A stretch of 64,000 nucleotides of DNA from the NCBI GenBank assembly GCA_026418015.1, contig JAOACE010000011.1, forward strand, positions 37,264-101,263, given 5' to 3'. The translations under genes were made by a program, and so were the position numbers. Under the pieces are notes generated by a model. The model was not told the DNA's origin. It saw nothing but the letters and a program-made list of their open reading frames with translations, and ran no database searches. Below are positions 17,878 to 27,105 of the stretch, one piece after another (the stretch's first letter is position 1; each line of letters starts with the position of its first letter). The DNA comes from Leptospiraceae bacterium (GTDB lineage: Bacteria > Spirochaetota > Leptospiria > Leptospirales > Leptonemataceae).

Positions 17878-19053
17878 TTATTCTATATCCATCGCTAATT
17901 CAACCCAAAATTGAATCATATCTTTTAAAATATTATCGTTAAAATCATATTCTGGATTATGAAGCATGCAAATACTTTGATTCTCCTGTCCGTTATAAGA
18001 CCCCAACCATAAATAGACACCAGGATAGTTTTCCAAAAAATAAGAAAAATCTTCGCTTCCCATACTTGGTTTTTGTATGTCGATGATTTTATCGCTTCCA
18101 AATTTATTTGCGATGATCTTTCGAACTCGTTCTACTTCTGCTTTAGAATTGATAGTTGCTGGATATCCTTCCGAAAAAATCAATTCATAATTAAAGCCAT
18201 ATAAATTTTTATAAGATTCTAACAATTGTTTTAAAAATTCAAGAATTTGATTACGTTGATTTTTATCGAAGGTCCTTATAGTTCCTTTGACCTCGATTTC
18301 TTCTGGTAATACATTATAGGTTGTTCCAGCATGGATTGATGTAAAAGAAATCACCTTTTCTTGGACTGGGTTCATCCTCGAAACAAAGGAATATACATTT
18401 TGGATAAACAAAGAAACAACATAGATTATATCCGTTCCTTGATGAGGCATTGCAGCATGTGCACCTTTCGAAAAAAACCGAATCAAGAAGCGATCATACG
18501 ATGCCATAATCGGACCACTTTTTAACCCAAAGATTCCTTGGGGTAGTTCTGGCCAGTTGTGGATAGCATAAATCGCATCGAAATTGTATCGAGTTGCAAA
18601 TCCTTCTTCTATCATTCGTTTTGCACCACCTTCGTTTTCTTCCGCAGGTTGAAAGATAAAATAAATAGAATTCTTTAGTAAATTGTTTTTATAGAATTCA
18701 TTGATTATTTTAACTGAGCCCAATAAAGCTGCTAAATGCCCATCATGACCACATGCATGCATTTTTCCTTCATAGATAGATCTATAAGGTTTTTGACTCA
18801 TCTCTTGAATCGGAAGAGCATCCATCTCTGTACGAAATGCTAATCGCCTTTTGGGATTGTTTACTTCTAATTTAGCAACTATACCAGTGCCAGCTAATGG
18901 GAAATCGTAAGGGATTTCCCATTCTTGTAATTTTTGTTGAATGAATTTCGATGTTTCGTATTCTTCGAAAGCAAGCTCCGGTCTTGAATGGATTTGATGT
19001 CTCCATTGAATTACTTCGTTTAAAATGTTGTTGAGTTGGTTTTCGAGGTTCAT
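17878..19053 (-). CDS. M20-family amidohydrolase
   Basis: This cytoplasmic zinc peptidase of the M20D type removes acyl groups from N-acyl amino acids or related amides. The 391-residue product has RHQIHSRPELAFEE near residue 20, MDALPIQE near 73, then HACGHDGHLAALLG with the metal-binding His and Asp, FQPAEENEGGA with the catalytic glutamate, and GSEDFSYF near the end. A dimerisation domain separates the metal motifs. The length fits the family. Its start overlaps the stop of the alpha/beta hydrolase gene by four bases, so the two are co-translated. The exact substrate (hippurate, indole-acetyl amino acid, diaminopimelate precursors) cannot be chosen from sequence. Confidence 0.88.
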   Translation of the reverse strand: MNLENQLNNILNEVIQWRHQIHSRPELAFEEYETSKFIQQKLQEWEIPYDFPLAGTGIVAKLEVNNPKRRLAFRTEMDALPIQEMSQKPYRSIYEGKMHACGHDGHLAALLGSVKIINEFYKNNLLKNSIYFIFQPAEENEGGAKRMIEEGFATRYNFDAIYAIHNWPELPQGIFGLKSGPIMASYDRFLIRFFSKGAHAAMPHQGTDIIYVVSLFIQNVYSFVSRMNPVQEKVISFTSIHAGTTYNVLPEEIEVKGTIRTFDKNQRNQILEFLKQLLESYKNLYGFNYELIFSEGYPATINSKAEVERVRKIIANKFGSDKIIDIQKPSMGSEDFSYFLENYPGVYLWLGSYNGQENQSICMLHNPEYDFNDNILKDMIQFWVELAMDIE

Positions 19054-19889
19054 AAGTGGTTTTTAATCCAAGTTAAAACATCTTCGTAAACCTTTTTTCT
19101 TTCGGGCTGTTTTTCGTTTAAGATTTCGTGATAGAGTCCATCATAACCTATCCATTTTTTATCGCTTACAGTTAAATGATCGTAAAATTCTTTTGTTTTC
19201 GATGGTTGAACCACTTTATCTGCCAATCCTTGCATCACTTGGGTTGGTACTTGGATCTTTTTTGCTTCTTGTATTACAAGTTCATGATTTTTTAAACATT
19301 CTACAAACCATCGAGCAGTTGCATTTTTAAAAATTTTTGGATCATTGATGTAAGCTTTTACAATATTTTCGTCATGACTTAAATCTTTGGGATCAAGTCC
19401 AGAGGGTAAAGACAAACCTGGGAAGGGACCAGCCAACATTTCGGCTAATTTTCTCTTCCATGCAGGTACAGGAACACCCAATCCCATAAAAGGACAGGTA
19501 AAAATTGATGCTTTAATCTTAATGTTAGGATTTCTTGTTTCTAAAAATCGTCCTAAGATTAATCCTCCCATAGAATGTCCTGCTAAAAAAATTTCTTTTG
19601 TTTTTTTCGATAATTCTTTGATTGCTGCATCAACATCGTCTAAATAATCATTAAAATCGAGGATTAAACCGCGTTTTCCGGAAGAATCTCCATGTCCTCG
19701 TAAATCGAAACAAAAGAAATTGATCTGATTTTGGTTTAAGTAATTTGCAAATTCGTCGTATCTTAGACGATGTTCTGCAAATCCGTGTATCCACAAAACC
19801 CAACCTTTCGCGTTGCTTACTTCCCAAAATGTTCCTTTAAGATTCGTTTTATTATCAAGTGATAGAAAATCTACATGATTTGTTGACAT
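19050..19889 (-). CDS. Alpha/beta hydrolase, monoacylglycerol lipase type
   Basis: The 279-residue protein has LWIHGFAEHRLRYDEF near residue 32 (oxyanion hole HGF), LRGHGDSSGKRG, the nucleophile elbow AGHSMGG near residue 104, a late Asp (LADKVVQP) and a C-terminal His (YDGLYHEILNE). This is the monoacylglycerol-lipase/lysophospholipase pattern, cleaving fatty acids from monoglycerides or lysolipids. There is no signal peptide. It is the first gene of a pair with the M20 amidohydrolase. The hydrolase call is sure; the lipid substrate is by family only. Confidence 0.85.
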   Translation of the reverse strand: MSTNHVDFLSLDNKTNLKGTFWEVSNAKGWVLWIHGFAEHRLRYDEFANYLNQNQINFFCFDLRGHGDSSGKRGLILDFNDYLDDVDAAIKELSKKTKEIFLAGHSMGGLILGRFLETRNPNIKIKASIFTCPFMGLGVPVPAWKRKLAEMLAGPFPGLSLPSGLDPKDLSHDENIVKAYINDPKIFKNATARWFVECLKNHELVIQEAKKIQVPTQVMQGLADKVVQPSKTKEFYDHLTVSDKKWIGYDGLYHEILNEKQPERKKVYEDVLTWIKNHL

Positions 19890-20038
19890 ATTTCCCCCTT
19901 TTACATTGCAAAATTATTTATGAATAATCTTTTGTCAAATTGATATTTTTATTTAAGTTTTTTAAAAAATTAAAAAAATTATTAAATTTTTTCGTTAAAT
20001 TCAATTGATGAATTATTATTAATAAAAAAATAGAATCT

Positions 20039-21133
20039 ATGAAGGTTGCAATTGTACATGATTGGCTAACAGGAATGAGAGGAGGCGAAGTTGTATTAGA
20101 AGCGTTGTTAGACATCTTTCCGAACGCAGATTTATTTACACTTTTACATATTAGAGGACGATGTAGCGAAAAAATCGAAAATAGAAATATATATACAAGT
20201 TTTATTCAAAAATTTCCATTAAAAGAGCGATTTTATCGACATTATTTACCTTTTTTTCCAACTGCCATAGAAGAGTTTGATTTTTGGGGATATGATCTTG
20301 TTTTTTCGAGTTCCCATTGTGTTGCAAAAGGTGTGATAGTTCCACCAGGTATTCCACATTTTTCGTATATTCATAGTCCTATGCGATATGTTTGGGATAT
20401 GTATAGAACCTATTTCCCTGGTAGAAGTTTTACACAAAAAGTAGTGATTCCTTTTTTTGCAAATTATCTAAGAATGTGGGATAGTTCTTCTGCTTCTCGT
20501 GTAGATGAATACATCGCCAATAGCAAGTTTGTTGCAAATCGAATCAAACGCTTTTATGGAAGAGATGCAGTAGTTATTCATCCTCCCTGTTTTAAAGAAT
20601 TTCCCAAAATAAACATGAAATACCGAGATAATTTTTATTTAGTAGTAAGTGCTCTTGTTCCTTACAAAAGAGTTGATTTGGCAGTACAAGCATTCAACAA
20701 GACATCAGAAAAGCTGATTGTTGCAGGAAATGGACCAGAATTAAAAAAACTGAAAAAAATTGCTCGCAAAAATATTGAGTTTATCGAATCTCCCTCGAAA
20801 GAGCTGATTGTGGAACTTTATCAGAAGGCAAAGGCATTAATTTTCCCAGGAATAGAAGATTTTGGCATAGTTCCCGTAGAAGCTCAAACCTATGGTTGTC
20901 CTGTGATTGCAATTAAAAAAGGCGGAGCAATAGAAACAGTGTGGGAAAACAAAACAGGCATATTTTTCGAAGAACAAACCATCGACAGTTTATTACATGC
21001 AATCAAAAGGTTCGAAAATCAATCCTTTAAAGAAAAAGATTTTATTCTTCACATACAAAAGTTTTCTTACGATAATTTTATTAAAAATATAAAAAAAATC
21101 GTATTGTCCTATAAAGATTTTAAATTTTCTTAA
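20039..21133 (+). CDS. Glycosyltransferase family 4 protein
   Basis: The 364-residue protein is a GT-B fold glycosyltransferase. It starts MKVAIVHDWLTGMRGGEVV, has a second Rossmann domain beginning near 195 (NFYLVVSALVPYKRVDLAVQAF), and the donor-site stretch FPGIEDFGIVPVEAQTYGCPV near 275 with the E-x7-E pattern of family 4. Members add sugars to cell-surface lipids or polysaccharides at the inner face of the membrane. The next gene begins 10 bases later on the same strand. Acceptor and sugar are unknown. Confidence 0.88.
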   Translation: MKVAIVHDWLTGMRGGEVVLEALLDIFPNADLFTLLHIRGRCSEKIENRNIYTSFIQKFPLKERFYRHYLPFFPTAIEEFDFWGYDLVFSSSHCVAKGVIVPPGIPHFSYIHSPMRYVWDMYRTYFPGRSFTQKVVIPFFANYLRMWDSSSASRVDEYIANSKFVANRIKRFYGRDAVVIHPPCFKEFPKINMKYRDNFYLVVSALVPYKRVDLAVQAFNKTSEKLIVAGNGPELKKLKKIARKNIEFIESPSKELIVELYQKAKALIFPGIEDFGIVPVEAQTYGCPVIAIKKGGAIETVWENKTGIFFEEQTIDSLLHAIKRFENQSFKEKDFILHIQKFSYDNFIKNIKKIVLSYKDFKFS

Positions 21134-21143
21134 AAAAAACTAT

Positions 21144-22193
21144 ATGAAGAAAATCATTTTTGTCACAGATGTTCATGATTCTCTGATCGATTTAAAAAAC
21201 CTTTTAGAACAAACAGAAGCAAACTTATACCTAATTTGTGGAGATATTTTATACTATGCTTTCTATAATATGGATAAAGTGATTCAGTTTGTAACATTAC
21301 AAGAAGAGTTTTACGAATTAGGAAAAGAACAAAATCGCGATATATTTTCTTACGATTTAGCAACAGAAATTTTAAGAGATTCTTCGAAAAACATACCAAA
21401 TGAATTGTATCTTAAAGCTGCAGAATATCGTTTGTTATTTCATCAAGCTGCCAAAACCATGAAAGAAAAATACAAAAAAATCGAAGATCTTATCAACAAA
21501 TATTCTAATGCTGCATGTTTTGTTCTACCCGGAAATTATGATATCGATTTTAAATACACAGCACTTGCATCGAGAAACCTACACAAAAGAATTATGTATT
21601 ACGAAAATTTATCGTTTGGTGGATATGGAGGTGCTCCAATACGCACTTCCGGAATTCCCGAAAAGTTAGCTGTACCTTATTTAGAAGGTGGTAAAGGAAA
21701 AGAATTCTATTCCGAACCACAAGAATTTTTCGAAGAAAATCATCCCGATATTCTTGTTCTACACAATCCTGCTTATGGTTATTTTGATCGAGTAAATCGA
21801 TATGGTCATGTAGGTTCTTTGGGAATTCGAAATTATTTAGACGAAAATCAACCCATTTTAGTATTATCAGGTCATGTGCACGAAGATTACGGCGTTTTTA
21901 TCAACAAAAAAGGAACTGTGTTTATGAATCCATCGAATTTTGGTAGTGTTGAATCTATCCATGGTTTTATGGAAGGAGGAATCTTTGCTGAAATTTATCT
22001 AGAAGAAAAAAGAAAACAGGTAGATAGTATCATCGTTAAAAGGATTTATCACAATAGCATATATGAATACTTTCAAATCTTTTTTTATTACGATAATATA
22101 CCTACAATGGAATACAAAAAATTAAAGGATTTTGATTTTTTTTATTTAGATTTTGAACAATTCTTCAGAAAAAATCCGAATGTACTGTATTAG
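21144..22193 (+). CDS. Calcineurin-like metallophosphoesterase
   Basis: The 349-residue protein has the full set of metallophosphoesterase motifs: DVH (D9, H11), CGD near residue 34, PGNYD near 130, LHNPAYG (His ligand) and SGHVHE near 250. Two metal ions in such sites cleave phosphomonoesters or diesters. The C-terminal 60 residues are an extra Phe/Tyr-rich tail. It probably shares a transcript with the GT4 gene just upstream. Substrate unknown; a role in lipid or nucleotide turnover is possible. Confidence 0.82.
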   Translation: MKKIIFVTDVHDSLIDLKNLLEQTEANLYLICGDILYYAFYNMDKVIQFVTLQEEFYELGKEQNRDIFSYDLATEILRDSSKNIPNELYLKAAEYRLLFHQAAKTMKEKYKKIEDLINKYSNAACFVLPGNYDIDFKYTALASRNLHKRIMYYENLSFGGYGGAPIRTSGIPEKLAVPYLEGGKGKEFYSEPQEFFEENHPDILVLHNPAYGYFDRVNRYGHVGSLGIRNYLDENQPILVLSGHVHEDYGVFINKKGTVFMNPSNFGSVESIHGFMEGGIFAEIYLEEKRKQVDSIIVKRIYHNSIYEYFQIFFYYDNIPTMEYKKLKDFDFFYLDFEQFFRKNPNVLY

Positions 22194-22294
22194 CAAGAAA
22201 TATATATTATTTATAAATAAATATTATAAATTCAAAATATAAAATTTTTTTTCTACTGAACAAATTTTGACAAAGAAATTTTGATCAATCAACA

Positions 22295-23140
22295 TTAGAT
22301 TGCAATAAAACTACGTTCGCTAAATGCTGGCAATGTAGAAGGATTTTCGTAAAAAAAATGAATTTCATCTTTATTATCCATTGTGCCAAAAGTATAAAAT
22401 ATGGGAACAAAATGATCGGGTGTAGGAGCAGCTAATTTTCCAAAGGGATGAGAGCTTTCATAATTCAGCAGTGCATCGATATTTCTTTGAAGGATTTGCT
22501 TTTTTATCCAAGCATCATATTCGCTTTCCCAATCATAAGGTCGATTATCATTATTTTGCATCTTTTGCATAATTAAACGAAGATTATGAATTAAAGCACC
22601 ACTTCCTATGATTAAGACCCCTTTTTCGCGTAAGCATTTCAATTGCTTTGCCAAATTCAAGTGATATTCCGGTTTTGCATAATAATGAATGCTTAGTTCA
22701 AAAGCAGGAATGTCACCATCGGGAAAAAGATGCATCAGAACTGGCCATGCACCATGATCCAACCCCCACTCATCAGTTGGGATAATCTTATCTGGTGCTA
22801 ATTGTTGAACCCTTATAGCTATATCAGGATGACCTTTGGTTGTATATGGAACATTGTAATATTCCTCTGGAAATCCATAATAATCATAAATTTGCTTTTG
22901 ATGTTCTAATACATTTACAAATGTACCTTTTGTACACCAATGTGCCGAAACGATCAAAACTGCTTGAATCTCATAATTTTTTCGGAGTTGTTTTCCCAAT
23001 TCGAATAAAATTTTCCAAAAGGGTCTTTGCTCTCTCGAAAGAACAATATCCATTGGGTTTCCATGAGATGTAAAAATCACTGGCAATCGTTTGGTATCAC
23101 CAAAGGATTGAAAAATATTGTATAAATCTTGTAAATCCAT
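22295..23140 (-). CDS. YgiD-like extradiol dioxygenase (LigB superfamily)
   Basis: The 281-residue protein shows the order of the 4,5-DOPA extradiol dioxygenase family: PVIFTSHGNPMD near residue 20 (first metal His), AVLIVSAHW near 60, IYDYYGFPEEYY, GLDHGAWPVL near 127, and GSGALIHNLR near 175. These bind zinc or iron and open catechol rings in the family. The physiological substrate in bacteria is uncertain. It is distinct from the Memo/AmrB branch of the same superfamily, although AmrS is encoded 2 kb away. The gene is monocistronic. Confidence 0.85.
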   Translation of the reverse strand: MDLQDLYNIFQSFGDTKRLPVIFTSHGNPMDIVLSREQRPFWKILFELGKQLRKNYEIQAVLIVSAHWCTKGTFVNVLEHQKQIYDYYGFPEEYYNVPYTTKGHPDIAIRVQQLAPDKIIPTDEWGLDHGAWPVLMHLFPDGDIPAFELSIHYYAKPEYHLNLAKQLKCLREKGVLIIGSGALIHNLRLIMQKMQNNDNRPYDWESEYDAWIKKQILQRNIDALLNYESSHPFGKLAAPTPDHFVPIFYTFGTMDNKDEIHFFYENPSTLPAFSERSFIAI

Positions 23141-23380
23141 AGCTGAAATATTTTTTTGCGATTTATTATAAATATAATATTAATGAATCACTTGACGACA
23201 AATTTCTTTTTTTTATAGCAGGCAAGGAGAGAAATTGTTCTATTAAATAATCATTATAAGTATTTCTATTTATTAAAAAACTTTATAAAACAATTAAAAT
23301 ATTATAGACTTTTAAATTTTATTATATTTTTGATTGATTTCAAATATTGATATTTATTTTTAAAGAAGCTTTTAACTTTG

Positions 23381-23926
23381 CTACTGCAATTTATCTTGAT
23401 TGAAACGTTTATAATGGAGTTGAATTAAACCACTTTCAAAAGTTTTAACACTTATTAGTTTAAGTAATTGTTCAGGTCTATTTTCATCAAAAAGCCTTAT
23501 TCCCTTACCTACTAAAATAGGGATGATCGAAATTATTAGCTCGTCAATCAAGTCCTTTCTTAAAAGTTCGTTTACAATCTCTGCACCACCTTCGCACAAA
23601 ATATTTTTTTCGTTTTGTATTTTTAGGTTGTGTATTAATTCCGTTAGGTTGCCTGAATAAAAAACGATCTTTCCTTTGTTAGGTCTAAATGTTCTGGTTA
23701 TGATATAAACGTTTTTGTCTTTATAAGGAAGTTCTCCCAACTGCATTACCCAATCATAAGTTTTTCTTCCAAGAATGATAGTATCAACTTGTGATAATAG
23801 CTCTGAATAACCGTAATCTTCTCCAACTTTTTCTACGATGGATAAAAAACTTAGATCGTCATTTGGTTTAGCAATATAACCATCCAAACTCATTGCAATG
23901 TAAAGGATAACTTTTTTGTCATTCAT
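23381..23926 (-). CDS. RibD C-terminal (dihydrofolate reductase-like) protein
   Basis: The 181-residue product has the dihydrofolate-reductase fold typical of RibD-C proteins: YIAMSLDGYIAKPNDD at the N-terminus, TIILGRKTYDWV near 50, YIITR, ILCEGGAEIVNELL near 110 and DELIISIIPILVGKGIRLF. Such stand-alone members (YwjB/YyaP-like) bind NADPH; most have no assigned substrate. It is not likely to be the riboflavin enzyme itself, since the deaminase half is absent. The gene stands alone. Confidence 0.85.
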   Translation of the reverse strand: MNDKKVILYIAMSLDGYIAKPNDDLSFLSIVEKVGEDYGYSELLSQVDTIILGRKTYDWVMQLGELPYKDKNVYIITRTFRPNKGKIVFYSGNLTELIHNLKIQNEKNILCEGGAEIVNELLRKDLIDELIISIIPILVGKGIRLFDENRPEQLLKLISVKTFESGLIQLHYKRFNQDKLQ

Positions 23927-24401
23927 CTATGATTATGAAAAATTTTTTTGAATTTTTTATTCTTGGGATATTAGTCAATTAGTTAAAACGAGTTTTTTAA
24001 AAACAAATTTATTAAAAACTCAAATGCTAATTCAAAATATAAGAAGAATTATAAAATAGAAGCATTGATTCAAAATTTTTTTATTAGCAACTACTGGAAT
24101 ATTTTTTGCAGCCTATATAAAATCCTATGTAATAAAAAAACAGCATTTCTTTATTAGATTTTTGGCGTAAAATTATTTATAGGAAAACGAATTCATGGAT
24201 TTAAAACAATTGAAGCATTATTATATAAGTTGAAATTTTATTAAATCTTTTATAGAAAAAATATATTTAATGAATTTATAAATGAAAATATTAATTTTTT
24301 TTAAAAAGATAATTCTTGTGCAGTGTAATTTAAAATGATTAGATTTTATTATAAATAAAATTATAAAATTTATATATCAATAATAAAAACTCACACCAAT
24401 G
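23927..24401 (+). other. 475-bp AT-rich intergenic region with a possible decayed gene
   Basis: No intact gene is seen. On the plus strand, 24084-24170 reads as a membrane-like peptide (LLATTGIFFAAYIKSY). After a frame change near 24160 a second stretch ends with GKRIHGFKTIEALLYKLK near 24235. These look like the eroded end of a small membrane-protein gene, but no family was recognised. The rest is simple A/T sequence. Confidence 0.3.
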
Positions 24402-24911
24402 TCACGCAGCAGGACACGAAAACTCACTATAAACTTCTAAATTTGTATGACTCACCCTATTATAAGATGAATAGTTATTCCCAAACTGAATACGAGCGTG
24501 AATCTCCTCATCAATGGGTGTTAATTGTGGCATAATAAATATGGGTTCCACAGGTATTTGTTCTTGTTGCATCTCCCAGTCGAGCATGATGCGAAGAATA
24601 AAGCTCATCGAAAAACCTAGTAAAAACCTGAGTTCGTGTAATTTTCCCCAATAAGTAGGCTGGATTTGGATTTTTCTTACAATATAATTTTTTGTTCGTG
24701 GTTGATAGCTTGCTGTTAGGGTTCTTTTCGTAGGTGTAAGGCTAATTTTATAAAGATAGACTAAATATCGCCTTAACAAATAATCGATGGTTAAAGATAA
24801 ATTGCCATTAAAGCGACTTTCTGTTAGATCCATCAAATACTGATAGTGAAATTGCGTAAGATTGATCGAAGTTTTGCATTCTTCGTACGTAAAAAAATGT
24901 TGTGTCTTCAT
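24402..24911 (-). CDS. DUF1564-like small protein
   Basis: The 169-residue protein has no signal peptide. The core at about 85-130 (IQIQPTYWGKLHELRFLLG followed by FSMSFILRIMLDWEMQ) closely matches the protein cut by the right edge of the window (INPTIWSKLFDSRRFLG, then YSISAILRITLDWEMQ). The order of a YQ-containing stretch, a basic strand, a W and a hydrophobic helix ending LDWE fits what I remember of DUF1564, a multi-copy family known mainly from Leptospira. The strand-then-helices look suggests a ribbon-helix-helix DNA binder; this is inference. It sits downstream of a gene-poor stretch. Confidence 0.6.
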   Translation of the reverse strand: MKTQHFFTYEECKTSINLTQFHYQYLMDLTESRFNGNLSLTIDYLLRRYLVYLYKISLTPTKRTLTASYQPRTKNYIVRKIQIQPTYWGKLHELRFLLGFSMSFILRIMLDWEMQQEQIPVEPIFIMPQLTPIDEEIHARIQFGNNYSSYNRVSHTNLEVYSEFSCPAA

Positions 24912-25010
24912 ATTTATTTTAATATGATTTTTTATGAATTTATACCAAAAAAATTTTAAGAAACATGCGAAATTTTACGAATTTCTTACAAGCCTACAAA
25001 TGCAAAAATA

Positions 25011-26093
25011 TTACAAATTTGCAAAATTTTTTAACCTTATGGGTAATCTTTTGGGTCCCCAGTTTCCGGGTGGTCCATCGAAGACGCCAGCAATCTTGTA
25101 GTTGCAAAAACGGCAATGTCCGTCATCCGTTAGATGATATTCTGTTAATACATACCAATCTCTACCAATGACTTTTTTCTTGCAATTGGGACAATAAGTG
25201 CTTTCGCCATCTTCGTCGTGAACATTTCCTATGTAAACATAGTGCAAGCCTACTTCTAATGCAATTTTTCGTGCTCTTAATAGGGTGGAATGAGACGTTC
25301 GTGGTTTATTCAACATTTTAAAATCCGGATGGAATGCAGTAAAGTGTATGGGGACATCAGGTCCTAAATGTTCTAATATCCATTCACATTCGTTTTGAAT
25401 TTCTTGCGAAGAATCATTTTCTCCGGGTATGAGCAACGTAGTTATTTCGAACCACACACTCGTAGATTTCTTTAAATATTCTAAGGTTTCGAGCACTGGC
25501 TTTAAATGTCCTCCACAAATCCTTCGATAAAAATCTTCTGTAAAAGCTTTTAAATCCACATTTGCAGCATCCATGTATTGATAAAATTCTTCGCGTGCTT
25601 TTTCTTTAATATATCCAGCAGTAACAGCAACCGTCTTGATTCCATACTTATGGCATTCTTTTGCAACATCGATTGCATATTCCATAAAAATAACTGGATC
25701 ATTATAAGTAAAGGCTACACTCTTACAACCCAATCGTTTTGCTACTTTTGCTATAAGTTCGGGACTTGCCTCATCTGCTAATGTATCCATTTCGCGAGAT
25801 TTGCTTATATCCCAATTCTGACAAAATTGACAAATTAAATTACAGCCCGCAGTTCCAAAAGAAAGAATGGGTGTTCCGGGTAAAAAATGGTTTAAGGGTT
25901 TTTTTTCAATCGGATCGATACAATATCCACTCGAGCGTCCATAAGTATATAGTACTATCTGATTGTTTTCTCTTCCTCTTACGAAACAAAGTCCTCGTTG
26001 ACCTTCGCTTAATTTACACTCTCTTGGACAAACATCGCATTGGATTTTTCCACTCTCTACAAAATGCCAATACTTTGTAGGAATTGCCTTCAT
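25011..26093 (-). CDS. amrS: AmmeMemoRadiSam system radical SAM enzyme
   Basis: The 360-residue protein carries a radical-SAM CX3CX2C at C84, C88, C91 within FGTAGCNLICQFCQNW. An N-terminal Cys cluster (CDVCPRECKLSEGQ, C19-C26) and two C-terminal CxxC pairs (CPNC, CRFC) look like zinc sites. This fits AmrS/PflA-like enzymes of the AMMECR1-Memo-radical SAM triad. The reaction of that system is not established. AmrA and AmrB partners are not in the window. The gene is not clearly in an operon. Confidence 0.9.
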   Translation of the reverse strand: MKAIPTKYWHFVESGKIQCDVCPRECKLSEGQRGLCFVRGRENNQIVLYTYGRSSGYCIDPIEKKPLNHFLPGTPILSFGTAGCNLICQFCQNWDISKSREMDTLADEASPELIAKVAKRLGCKSVAFTYNDPVIFMEYAIDVAKECHKYGIKTVAVTAGYIKEKAREEFYQYMDAANVDLKAFTEDFYRRICGGHLKPVLETLEYLKKSTSVWFEITTLLIPGENDSSQEIQNECEWILEHLGPDVPIHFTAFHPDFKMLNKPRTSHSTLLRARKIALEVGLHYVYIGNVHDEDGESTYCPNCKKKVIGRDWYVLTEYHLTDDGHCRFCNYKIAGVFDGPPGNWGPKRLPIRLKNFANL

Positions 26094-26164
26094 TAAGAAT
26101 ATTATACTAAAAAAAGGAAAACAGGTAAAGAAATTTTTTTAGAAAGATATGATAAGAATAATTA

Positions 26165-26193
26165 AAAATAAAAAAGCCTGCTAATAGCAGGCT
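26165..26193 (-). terminator. Terminator of the outer-membrane protein gene
   Basis: On the minus strand AGCCTGC (26193-26187) pairs with GCAGGCT (26181-26175) across a TATTA loop and is followed by TTTTTTATTTTTAATT. It lies 13 bases after the stop at 26206. Confidence 0.88.
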
Positions 26194-26205
26194 CAGGATA
26201 AAAAA

Positions 26206-27105
26206 TTATAAGGGTTTTTTAAAACCTAATCTATAACGAAGACCACCCACTACAATAGGATAAGAAATATTTCCTGTTGATGCAAGCTGATTGACTGTTC
26301 CAGGACTTCTAACTGGTGCATTGTCCATTTTTGCATCTAAAAGATATTCTAATTCAAAATAGAATTTGCTGCCAGATTGGAGCTTTTTATCAAGACCAAT
26401 TAAAAAGTTGAACCCTACTCCACTTACATCGAAGACGATTTGTTCTCCAAAAATTGCACCGGAATATAATGCTTGTGGATTTGATGTTACAGCAGCAACG
26501 TCAGCTGTAGTTCCTGTTACTGGATCAATTAATCCAATCCCACTTGGACCTAAACCGCATAATCTAGATGAAACAGAACAAGGTGTTGCACCATCTCCTG
26601 TTCCAGATAAGCTCCAACCACCTCTAAAATAGTTGATACCAAATGCACCATAAACAGAAGCACTTTCGGATACATTTGCTTTAATACCTAAATATAAAGG
26701 TACTACTAAACTATAAAAATCCCAGCTTTGTTCAATAAATGTATAGCCAGCTAATTGTGCTTTTGTATATCCACCCATGATTTTTCTTGTGTAAGAACCT
26801 TCAATGCGATAAAAAAAGTCGGCCATATCTCTTTCGTAGAATACACTAAGAGCTAAACCAGTCATTGCACCTTTTGTCTCTCTCGAAACCAACCCAGAAC
26901 GTTGTAATACATCAATAGTATTTTCGGGTATAATAATTTTTTGTGTACCATATTTGTTATCTAAACCATCTTTTGTAATGGTTGCACCTAATCCAGCCAA
27001 ATCAACTTGCAATCCTAATCCATAACCTAAGTAGGCAGATTGAGCAAAAACTCCCCCAACACTAAATCCCAAAACCAAAATTAGCAGTTTTTTTATAAGC
27101 TTCAT
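26206..27105 (-). CDS. Outer-membrane beta-barrel protein
   Basis: The 299-residue product has a clear signal peptide (MKLIKKLLILVLGFSVGGVF, then A|Q cleavage near residue 21). Alternating hydrophobic strands follow, with aromatic residues and a final strand YPIVVGGLRYRLGFKKPL, as in porin-like barrels. The ATG at 27105 was chosen because GGAGGAG lies nine bases upstream; an in-frame ATG at 27144 would lack a ribosome site. It is transcribed alone. The fold is likely an 8- to 12-strand barrel; ligand or pore role unknown. A Cys pair (near residues 168 and 174) sits in a surface-loop-like segment. Confidence 0.75.
   Translation of the reverse strand: MKLIKKLLILVLGFSVGGVFAQSAYLGYGLGLQVDLAGLGATITKDGLDNKYGTQKIIIPENTIDVLQRSGLVSRETKGAMTGLALSVFYERDMADFFYRIEGSYTRKIMGGYTKAQLAGYTFIEQSWDFYSLVVPLYLGIKANVSESASVYGAFGINYFRGGWSLSGTGDGATPCSVSSRLCGLGPSGIGLIDPVTGTTADVAAVTSNPQALYSGAIFGEQIVFDVSGVGFNFLIGLDKKLQSGSKFYFELEYLLDAKMDNAPVRSPGTVNQLASTGNISYPIVVGGLRYRLGFKKPL

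Noticed and set aside
22295..23140. Memo/AmrB partner for AmrS
   Set aside because: The LigB-superfamily protein matches the YgiD branch (GLDHGAWPVL, SAHW), not Memo, so it was not linked to AmrS.
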